DNA of 64,000 bases, from assembly GCA_900618795.1 (NCBI GenBank), contig UYJD01000005.1, positions 1,220,522 to 1,284,521 on the forward strand, written 5' to 3'. This DNA is from Cyanodermella asteris (Eukaryota; Ascomycota; Lecanoromycetes; Ostropales; Stictidaceae). The notes beneath the pieces are model-generated. The model made no database searches. It worked only from the letters and a program-made list of their open reading frames with translations, and had not been told where the DNA came from. Below are positions 42,456 through 50,070 of the stretch, piece after piece (the first letter of the stretch is position 1; each line of letters starts with the position of its first letter). Made by a program: the position numbers and the translations under genes.

Positions 42456-43385
42456 CTACGAGTTGAAGATTTTCGAGTACAGCAGCTCATGTCTTCCAAT
42501 CCAAATGTCTCCAGGCACCCAAACCTGGCCTGCATCCTGCGTGAAGATGGTCTTTGCGACGTCTGTGTGATTATTGAGCTCAGCCTTCAGCCAGCCACTG
42601 CTGAGCACAGCCTGAGCCTGGAATGGGCCCAAGACTCCGGCTCTAATGGCAGCGCTGAGTACAGCTTTTATATGGTTCAATAGAAAAGTATATACTGCGA
42701 CAAAAGGTTCCAGCCGTAGTGCGGCTGCAACGACCCCGAAGACAGGCGCAAGATGAGCGCAAACTTCGAAGGTCACACCCGAAGAAAGTTTCAACTCTCT
42801 GGAGAATCTAGCAAGTGCTTCAGCAGCGTCCGAAGGGCCAGCATGGGCTCCCAAAGCCCGTTCCCAGGTGGTCAAAAGTGCACGACCCTGAGCAATAGAC
42901 GCCCTTCGGGCGACAGTACACGGCGTGGATGCGTCAAGATCGTTGTCTATCTCTAGCAGGGTCGATGGTTCTCGGTGAGCCTTTAGTAGATACGGCACGG
43001 TCAATCTTGCAACCGAGGCCAACGAATGGAGAAGGAAATACCGCAATGCGGTCTGTTTCGGTTGCTTTGGTGTGTGCACCAGCAAAGACTCGAGGCCTGA
43101 TGAAAAGGCAAAAGAACCGAGTGGCAGCGCAGAGTCCGTGATGACGAGCAGGGAATGTAGACTCGAAGTTGATAAAGCCAGGGCAGGGGAAGCAACATTT
43201 TGCACTTCGTGGTCAGGCTTGTGGTCGGCTTGCTGGCTCGTTATCGTACGTGTAGGCTTGGTTGAGCCTGCCTCATCATTTGTGCTCAGATCTTCCAGTT
43301 GACTGCGCAGCACGTCCAATTCGAGTTCCAATCGGGAAATGGTTTCCTGCAGCGCTCCTGGGCTCCTAGCGGTTGCGTCTGTCAT
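42456..43385 (-). CDS. urease accessory protein UreF
   Basis: Nickel-urease maturation factor that joins UreG and UreD on apo-urease. Intronless, 309 aa. UreF strings: LLVITDSALPLGSFAFSSGL, ETISRLELELDVLRSQLEDL (N-terminal helix), RRASIAQGRALLTTWERAL, FGVVAAALRLEPFVAVYTFL and IKAVLSAAIRAGVLGPFQAQ. The C-terminus VPGDIWIGRHELLYSKIFNS is typical. The first 60 residues form a heptad-like helix plus an acidic linker that bacterial UreF lacks. The 3' end lies 145 bp from the Sis1-like stop. The urease structural gene is not in this window. Confidence 0.93.
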   Translation of the reverse strand: MTDATARSPGALQETISRLELELDVLRSQLEDLSTNDEAGSTKPTRTITSQQADHKPDHEVQNVASPALALSTSSLHSLLVITDSALPLGSFAFSSGLESLLVHTPKQPKQTALRYFLLHSLASVARLTVPYLLKAHREPSTLLEIDNDLDASTPCTVARRASIAQGRALLTTWERALGAHAGPSDAAEALARFSRELKLSSGVTFEVCAHLAPVFGVVAAALRLEPFVAVYTFLLNHIKAVLSAAIRAGVLGPFQAQAVLSSGWLKAELNNHTDVAKTIFTQDAGQVWVPGDIWIGRHELLYSKIFNS

Positions 43386-44101
43386 TGTAATGTGTTTCCC
43401 ACGACCAAGCCCTGCGCGTAAGCGTGCGCGCTCCGATGATAGCGCGTGCGTGACACCAACGAGAAAGTGTGCATGGTCCGTTTTCGCGGTACTTTGCTGC
43501 GCTCAATCAGGTGGGCGGTCCATTGTATCCTTGCAAGCGAAGCCCCGGTAGTCTGCCTGTTAGAACGTCTCGAAGGCGGCCGACGTGAAGCACGGGGCAC
43601 TGATGACAACACAGGATTGCGGTACTGCAGCAAGTATCAAGTACCGCTACCCTACCTGCTCGAACCAACCCGTCCCAACCCCGACTGCGATCACCTTAGA
43701 GACCACCCTTGACCACGCGCCAAAACAACTCTGCAAATCGACTTTCGAGGCGAACATTCCAATCAGCACGCGGCAGACCAGCCCACTGTCAACGAACCCC
43801 AAGGGAGCCACGAATGACCTGGACCTGATGCTCCCATTTGCAGCCTAATTTGGGACAGACAGCACCACCAAACCTGGAAGAACCTATTATCCGACCCTGC
43901 CCCGACGCTTGCTTCCGGGAAAGACAGACACCCTTCTTGCCTGACCTCGCTCTGATCGCAGCGGGCGGCCTTGTGTGGATCTTAGAGCTTCAAGGCACGG
44001 GCAAGACTCGATCTCTCGCCTTGATTTACTATTTCTAGGGTGTGTATCATCCTGGGAAGGAACGAGTGCAGGTCGAAGCATCCCGCGCCGCCACCTGAGC
44101 T
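43386..44101. promoter_or_regulatory. divergent UreF/C78 peptidase promoter region
   Basis: About 715 bp. C-rich with short chance frames; nothing else recognised. Confidence 0.45.
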
Positions 44102-45649
44102 ATGCGGGCTGAATCGGACGAGGACTTGCAACCCACCTGTCCCTTTTGTGGCTACATTCCATCACCACAGCTTCATTCCGATACGGCAGCTTACCAACTC
44201 GCTCATCATGTGGAGGTAATGCACCGTGAGCAAGGTACTGGTCGATCGCCCTTTGGTTTAACAAGGGTCTCTGTACCTGTGCATCGCCAATCATCACGTG
44301 AAAGACTTGGACAGACGCCGCAGCCTGGTTCTTCATCCTCGTTCTCGTCGTCAACAAGGGACATTGGACCAGTATACGAAGCTCGCGGCGGGTATGTTGA
44401 TTGCCCCCAGCACTGCGGGGAGGTGGTACCGACACGGCTGCTGGAGCAACACTTGCACCTTCACCAGGCCGAGGACTTGGCGTTAGATGAGCTGGAAGGC
44501 CAATATTGCGAAGAGAGGCCAGAGTATCGACAACATGCACGAGAAGGTGGAGTCAGAGACATTGACATGGCTGGAAACGGTCAGCAAAAGCCCGAGGGCC
44601 AAGGACGAGGTACTTTAAGGGGAATTTTCAGCTTCCCATCGGCAGCGGATAGAGCACGACGGAAGTCCAACGCTTACAGCTCGGTGAAACGCCTTGGAAG
44701 GAAGGAGCTAGGACCTCACGCTTATGAGGAAAAAATGCCTGCGTGGCTTCTCCGGCAGCTACAAGAGGGGCCGCCGACGACCTGGATCAATCAAATCGGC
44801 CCCGACGGGCGACTACAGCGTGTGGAGCGCATAGCAAACGAGACTCAGGGTCTCGTACCAGCGCTTGCGAATCTCTGTCACCATGATCATGCAGTGTCGA
44901 AAGCATGGCTTTGCTCTCCTGGCGCGAAGCATATATTCAAGATGCGTCGCGAAGGTGGGTTCTGCGGTTATCGTAACATTCAAATGCAGGTGTCGTGGAT
45001 GCAGCATCACCAACATCCTGGACATGAACATTTCGGTGAATCTACACCCAATATCCTCGATCTTCAAATCATGATTGAAGATGCATGGAGAAGCGGCATC
45101 AACAGTACAGGCAGTGCAGAAACAGGCGGGATCATCGGTACGAGAAAGTATATCGGCACCCCCGAGGCCCAAGCCCTTTTCCAACACCTCGGAATCGCGT
45201 GCAATGCGCGGGCATTCACGAGGAACTCGTTGGGCGATCGTAAAGATCCTGTGTACGCCATGCTTCTCGAATACGTCCTCGAATACTTCTCTAAGGGTGT
45301 GGTTGACCCGACGCAAAAGGTATACATGACGAGTTTGCCGCCGATATATTTTCAACATCCCGGTCACTCCTTAACGATTGTAGGCATCGAGATCCTAAAG
45401 AACCGCGAGATCGACCTTCTGGTTTTCGATCCCATGTTTCCGACTGTGTCTGCAATGATGCAGTATCTCGGCACGGGGACAGCAGTCTCTAACCCAAGCA
45501 AGGTACTGAAATCGTTTCGGCGAGGAACAGACTATGTGAAAAAGTTCAAGTCGTTCGAAGTGCTCAGTCTCGCGCCCGTAATACCGCCGAGTGGTGGCGC
45601 CGAGGACTTGCAACTTGGTCAGGAGAATGGGACACAGCGAGCTCCGTGA
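44102..45649 (+). CDS. C78 cysteine peptidase with N-terminal zinc fingers (ZUP1/ZUFSP-like)
   Basis: Papain-fold deubiquitinase family; human ZUP1 cleaves K63-linked ubiquitin chains at DNA-damage sites, and S. pombe Mug105 is a relative. Intronless, 515 aa. Two C2H2-like fingers: CPFCGYIPSPQLHSD with LAHHVEVMH (residues about 13-42), and CPQHCGEVVPTRLLEQHLHL. A basic linker (ADRARRKSNAYSSVKRLGRK) follows. Peptidase core: the catalytic Cys lies in the GGFCGYRNIQMQVSW motif, the His in QHPGHSLTIVGIEIL and the Asp in LLVFDPMFP; YIGTPEAQALFQHLGI and VYMTSLPPIYFQHPG are also family-like. All three catalytic positions look intact. Paired fingers point to ubiquitin-chain specificity rather than UFM1. 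Confidence 0.88.
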   Translation: MRAESDEDLQPTCPFCGYIPSPQLHSDTAAYQLAHHVEVMHREQGTGRSPFGLTRVSVPVHRQSSRERLGQTPQPGSSSSFSSSTRDIGPVYEARGGYVDCPQHCGEVVPTRLLEQHLHLHQAEDLALDELEGQYCEERPEYRQHAREGGVRDIDMAGNGQQKPEGQGRGTLRGIFSFPSAADRARRKSNAYSSVKRLGRKELGPHAYEEKMPAWLLRQLQEGPPTTWINQIGPDGRLQRVERIANETQGLVPALANLCHHDHAVSKAWLCSPGAKHIFKMRREGGFCGYRNIQMQVSWMQHHQHPGHEHFGESTPNILDLQIMIEDAWRSGINSTGSAETGGIIGTRKYIGTPEAQALFQHLGIACNARAFTRNSLGDRKDPVYAMLLEYVLEYFSKGVVDPTQKVYMTSLPPIYFQHPGHSLTIVGIEILKNREIDLLVFDPMFPTVSAMMQYLGTGTAVSNPSKVLKSFRRGTDYVKKFKSFEVLSLAPVIPPSGGAEDLQLGQENGTQRAP

Positions 45650-45809
45650 GAGTTTACAGAGCACGTGATGAAGCTCAGACACGTGACTCGGGTTTCTGAA
45701 GCATTTTCTCGACTCATGCTTCTTGCGGTACGACCACGATAGGTAATTTTGGCTGCGGAGAATCTACCCGTCGCCATCCAAGTAACTCTGGTCGGCACAA
45801 TTTATCACG

Positions 45810-46397
45810 ATGACTACACGACAATCGCCAAACATAATCATCACCGGCACGCCGGGAGTCGGAAAGAGCTCACATTGTGAACGGCTCGCGGAAAGCACAG
45901 GCCTGCGTCACCTCTCCGTTAATGATGTGGTAAAAGATCGAAATTGCCACGAGGGCTGGGATGACGAGATGAAGAGCTACATTGTGGATGAGGACAAGGT
46001 CAGCATATACGAGTCTAGGTTCGGACGGACTGCTGATTACTTGCACCAGTTGCTGGATGCTATCGAAGAGGAAGTTAAGCAAGGCGGCAACGTCATTGAC
46101 TGGCACGCGTGCGATGTCTTTCCTGAGAGTTGGATAGATTTGGTTGTCGTGCTCAGGACCGACAACGACAAATTGTTCGACCGACTTACGGCGCGAAACT
46201 ATCCGGAGGCCAAGCTGCAAGAGAACCTCGACTCGGAAATCATGCAAGTCCTCCTGCAAGAGGCTCGAGATGCATTCGAGCCGCAGATTGTGCAAGAGCT
46301 CCAAAGCAACGACGCCGAAGACCTTGAGTCCAACGTCGAGCGAATAGAGAGCTGGATCAAGGACTGGAAAGCCAATCAAAGCGACGCATCAGGATGA
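45810..46397 (+). CDS. FAP7: Fap7/AK6-type adenylate kinase, 18S rRNA maturation
   Basis: Atypical adenylate kinase/ATPase that binds Rps14 and promotes the final 20S-to-18S rRNA cut. The frame is open from start to stop, but a 51-nt intron at 45999-46049 (GTCAGC...CTGATTAC...CACCAG) is almost certain. Reading through inserts [17 protein letters not shown] between IVDEDK and LLDAIEE, where homologues run straight on. Exons 45810-45998 and 46050-46397 give 178 aa, close to the family's usual length. Motifs: P-loop [57 protein letters not shown] and [12 protein letters not shown]. The last 9 bp of the CDS overlap the HAM1 CDS on the other strand. Confidence 0.94.
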   Translation: MTTRQSPNIIITGTPGVGKSSHCERLAESTGLRHLSVNDVVKDRNCHEGWDDEMKSYIVDEDKVSIYESRFGRTADYLHQLLDAIEEEVKQGGNVIDWHACDVFPESWIDLVVVLRTDNDKLFDRLTARNYPEAKLQENLDSEIMQVLLQEARDAFEPQIVQELQSNDAEDLESNVERIESWIKDWKANQSDASG

Positions 46398-47140
46398 CTG
46401 ACGCCGGTCCTCCACAACAGGCGACTGACTACGGACATCGAGCCAGCCTTTCAGCTTGGCCAATGCCTTGGATCGATGCGATATCTGGTTCTTTTCTGAC
46501 TTGTCCATCTCGGCGTACGTCTGGCCCTTGTATTCGAAAATTGCATCCCAGCCAAAAGGCGGCTGTCCGGCTTTGCTTCTTGCGGGCACAATTTTGCCCT
46601 GGTGATGCTGTCAGTGACGGAAACTGCAGTGCGGTTCAGATGACACCCACATCGGTTCTTCCCTGGAAAATTATGGGCTCGTGTGCTGGACCCTCACAGT
46701 ATGCGAAAGTGCAAACAGCCTGTGCGGTTTTATCGGGATAGGCAAGCAGCATATTGTTCAGACCTTCGTGGCCAAGAGCTTCGAGGAACCACTTGCTGAG
46801 GACGCGTCAGAAAGGCGCACAGGCAAGGGATCAGGAAAACTGACATGTAAGGGCCTGGAAGTTCTTTGAGAGCGTTGAAGCACAAGCATGTATCCTCGAC
46901 CAGAACAGGGCCGTTGATCTGCGGGCGGATGAGCCAGAGAAGCCACAGTTGGCGTAGCAATATTGATACCTGATTAGCAGCTCGAATAGCTTTGTCACGG
47001 GAGATCTCCTCTATGCTGCCTTGAATCTCGACCAGGTCAAGCGACTGGTTGGTCAAATCCACAACGCCGCCCAGAATAGCCTCGACCTCAGCAAGCTTGT
47101 TTTTGTTTCCGGTAATGAAATGAATCCTGTGCTTGGCCAT
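46389..47140 (-). CDS. HAM1: inosine triphosphate pyrophosphatase (Ham1/ITPA)
   Basis: House-cleaning enzyme hydrolysing ITP, dITP and XTP to monophosphates. Four exons, 46970-47140, 46845-46918, 46651-46795 and 46389-46598, with introns of 51, 49 and 52 nt, give 199 aa. Motifs: [101 protein letters not shown]. All the ITPA substrate-binding strings are present once spliced. Intron 1 is stop-free and a multiple of three, so read-through would add 17 codons after AANQ. The CDS tail overlaps FAP7 by 9 bp, tail to tail. Confidence 0.96.
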
Positions 47141-47973
47141 GATGGGCTGCCGTGGTGTGAAGCGGGTGGTAGGTAGCGTAGCTACAAGCTGCAGAGCAGC
47201 AGATGAGCAGAGAGGTTGAACGAATGAGAGATTGATCAGCGGCAAAGCACGGCTCTTGCCATCTAAAACAATGATGGGGACGTCGGTGCGAATGTGTACC
47301 GCGGCAGTTGGTCTTCACTAGTACCTAGTAGACAGTGCTAATGATTACCTGGTCGTTATTGCTCGAGCTTATTACCTATCATCATACATCTACCCCGCCA
47401 GGGTTGTCGTTCGGCTTTCTACGCCGCCGCGCAGCATCGATGTACACGCGCACACGCACACACACACAGCCAGTCTTAAATGGCCGCCCCACGTACTGCT
47501 CGAGCTTGGCCGTTGAAAGCAGTCACCTAACAAATGCAGGGAGCAATTTGTGCATGTGCACAGCTTTGCTGTTGCGTGCACAAGGCGTGTGGTCGTGGTC
47601 TAAGCGAAGTAATTCGGTGCGAAATCGAAGCCAGCACAGATGGCGAGGCAGCGAAGCACGGCTGTTCCGCTGACCGAAAGGTCGAGGATCACGACTCACT
47701 AGTCACGATGCTAATTCACTTCATACTTTGGGGCTAGAAGCTCCAAAGTTGACGCTGCGGGAGGCTCGGAGGCTCGTGGAAGCAAGAGCTTGCAGCGTGC
47801 ACAGGCCGGCTGACCCGCCCATAGCCAGACTCGCCGTCATCACTGCATTTTGCTTTCCCATTGCCGCACGTTCCGACTCCATCACCGCTTCTCCACACCG
47901 TCCTCTCTTATCTGCCCACACTTTGCACATCATCCTCACCGGCTCAGTCCTCTCTCCATTGCCATTCTCGTTG
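47141..47973. promoter_or_regulatory. divergent HAM1/sugar transporter promoter region
   Basis: About 830 bp, with a CA-rich microsatellite near 47.45 kb. The transporter frame stays open upstream to 47728 (also ATG), but that part has no membrane or family character until MAGNNEEP at 47974. Confidence 0.5.
47443..47469. repeat. CA-rich microsatellite
   Basis: Imperfect (CA)n tract with CG interruptions in the HAM1/transporter spacer. Confidence 0.85.
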
Positions 47974-49989
47974 ATGGCCGGCAATAATGAGGAGCCTTCG
48001 ACTCGCCCCAAGAATGCTCGTAAAGAAACCCGTGCCCGCTTTCCTGAGCAGGAGGTGAGCCAAGTGGTAGACGCACCGCGCAGAGACTCAACCAGCTCAT
48101 ATGGCTCTGCCCGTCCTGGCAGTGCTGCACACACCGGCAGCGACCGACTCGCTCGCACCTTTGAGAGTCTGAATGAGCAAACGCCGCTCCTCGATACTTC
48201 TGGCAAGCATGGCGCCTCCCGTACCACGCCGCCAGGCATAGACACTCAGAATGTCGCCCAGCCAGAACCTGACAACGAGACCAAAAGCACCTTCTACATT
48301 TTCATGCTTGTCCTGGGCATCGGTGGATTGCAGCTTGCTTGGGCTGTCGAATTGTCCAATGGCTCACCGTACCTCCTGTCTTTGGGTATCAGCAAAGCTG
48401 TACTTGCCTTTGTGTGGATTGCTGGACCTCTGTCTGGGACGTTGGTACAACCTTATGTCGGAATGAAGAGCGACAATTGTCGAATACCGTGGGGCAAGAG
48501 GAAGCCGTTCATTGTTGGTGGAGCTTTGGCTACCATTGCCACTCTGCTTCTTCTGGCTTGGGCACGTGAGATTGTCCATGGAATCGCTGGCGCTTTCGGG
48601 GCCGATGTCAATTCCAAGGCAGTCGCAAACGCAACCGCTGTGTTTGCGGTCATTGTCGTCTATGTCTTGGATTTTGCTATCAACACCATCCAAGCGGCCG
48701 TGCGAGCGTTCATAGTCGATGGCGCTCCTGCTCACCAGCAAGAGCAGGCAAATGCCTGGGCGGGAAGGCTTACGGGGTTCGGAAACATCATCGGCTACCT
48801 CGCTGCGGATTCCAATTTGCCAGAAATATTCTGGTTTCTCGGTGACACCCAGTTCAAGGTTTTGGCGGCAATTGCATGTCTGGCGCTTGCTATTGCCGTC
48901 ACGGCATCGACAAGCTATGTGCCGGAGCGTGACCCGAGGCTCGACGGTCCTCCCCAGGAGGGTGGTGGTGTTTTCGACTTCTTTGGTCAGATGTTCACGT
49001 CCATTAGACGAATGCCACCCCAGATTCGCAAGGTCTGCGAAGTTCAATTCTTCAACTGGATAGGCTGGTTTCCGTTCTTGTTTTACATCTCGACTTACAT
49101 TGGGCAACTGGTGGTCAACCCGATCTTCGAGCGGCATCCTGATCTATCTAACGACGAGATCAACCGATACTGGGAAGATGCTACGCGCGTTGGCTCTTTC
49201 GCACTGCTTATCTTCGCCATCACCTCGTTCTCAACCAATTTGATCCTACCTTTCATTGTGACGCCTTCCTATCGGCCAACACCGCCTACTCAAGGCATCG
49301 AAGGGGGGTCACGTATTCCACGCACTCCCGGAAGTAGGCGTCCCGGTCTCCACCGTCGCAATACCTCAACAATGCCCGCTCCCCGCACTCCAGGAACTCC
49401 GGGACAGATCCTGTTCCCTCCAATGTCCACTCCGGAGAACAAGACGATAGCAAGCCGATTCTTCGCTGCTATCCGCATCAAGTGGCTCACTCTTCGGCGG
49501 GCCTGGATCGCATCTCACATTCTGTTCTTCCTTTGCATGGAGGCCACTTTCTTCGTCAAAACATCCGAGGCAGGAATTGCGCTCGTCGGAGTCGTTGGTC
49601 TTTGCTGGGCATTGTCGCTCTGGGCACCCTTTGCTTTGATCTCGGCCGAGATCAGCAAAAGAGACACCGCACGAAGAGCATGTTGGGCAAAGCGTAACAC
49701 TCGGTTCACTGACGAGGAGGAAGACGAAGAAGAGGCTGAAGCCGAAGATCAGGCTGGCGTTATATTAGGCCTTCACAATGTCGCCATCGCAAGTCCCCAA
49801 GTTATCGCTACCCTAGTCAGCAGCTTGATTTTCAACATTTTTCAAAAGCCACGTGGCGTGCCGGGTGATGAAAGCACTAGCTGGGTTCTTCGATTTGGTG
49901 GTCTAGCCGCGCTGATCGCAGCTTACATGACCTACAGGGTCGATGAGGAAGGAGAAACGTCAAAGATTGCGGAGGAGAGCGAAGTATAG
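47974..49989 (+). CDS. GPH-family sugar:proton symporter (Sut1-like alpha-glucoside/sucrose transporter)
   Basis: Plasma-membrane or vacuolar sugar symporter related to S. pombe Sut1 and plant SUC carriers. Intronless, 671 aa from ATG 47974, chosen over an in-frame ATG at 47728 because the extra 82 codons look like leader. About 12 membrane segments; family strings are GGLQLAWAVELSNGSPYLLS, LGISKAVLAFVWIAGPLSG, QPYVGMKSDNCRIPWGKRKP, YVLDFAINTIQAAVRAFIVD and AWAGRLTGFGNIIGYL. Others are FFNWIGWFPFLFYISTYIG, WALSLWAPFALISAEI and ASPQVIATLVSSLIFNIF. The central cytosolic loop has repeated TPG/TPGS units (IPRTPGSRRPG, APRTPGTPGQ), a likely phosphorylation region, and an acidic EEEDEEEAEAED stretch lies near the C-terminus. 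Substrate is not provable here. The stop is 81 bp from the COQ8 stop. Confidence 0.9.
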   Translation: MAGNNEEPSTRPKNARKETRARFPEQEVSQVVDAPRRDSTSSYGSARPGSAAHTGSDRLARTFESLNEQTPLLDTSGKHGASRTTPPGIDTQNVAQPEPDNETKSTFYIFMLVLGIGGLQLAWAVELSNGSPYLLSLGISKAVLAFVWIAGPLSGTLVQPYVGMKSDNCRIPWGKRKPFIVGGALATIATLLLLAWAREIVHGIAGAFGADVNSKAVANATAVFAVIVVYVLDFAINTIQAAVRAFIVDGAPAHQQEQANAWAGRLTGFGNIIGYLAADSNLPEIFWFLGDTQFKVLAAIACLALAIAVTASTSYVPERDPRLDGPPQEGGGVFDFFGQMFTSIRRMPPQIRKVCEVQFFNWIGWFPFLFYISTYIGQLVVNPIFERHPDLSNDEINRYWEDATRVGSFALLIFAITSFSTNLILPFIVTPSYRPTPPTQGIEGGSRIPRTPGSRRPGLHRRNTSTMPAPRTPGTPGQILFPPMSTPENKTIASRFFAAIRIKWLTLRRAWIASHILFFLCMEATFFVKTSEAGIALVGVVGLCWALSLWAPFALISAEISKRDTARRACWAKRNTRFTDEEEDEEEAEAEDQAGVILGLHNVAIASPQVIATLVSSLIFNIFQKPRGVPGDESTSWVLRFGGLAALIAAYMTYRVDEEGETSKIAEESEV

Positions 49990-50070
49990 TGGAATGCACG
50001 CATAGCGTCATCTTCTCATGACGGAACGATTTGGACGGCATTTATACAATCCAAAAGCATAGGTACAATG

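Noticed and set aside
45999-46049. The 17 codons as a genuine insertion in Fap7
   Set aside because: It breaks the DEDKLLDA string common to the family and carries donor, branch and acceptor signals.
47728-47973. 82-codon N-terminal extension of the sugar transporter
   Set aside because: In frame and starts with ATG, but lacks family similarity; the sequence changes character at MAGNNEEP, typical of fungal transporter N-termini. Start-site mapping would settle it.
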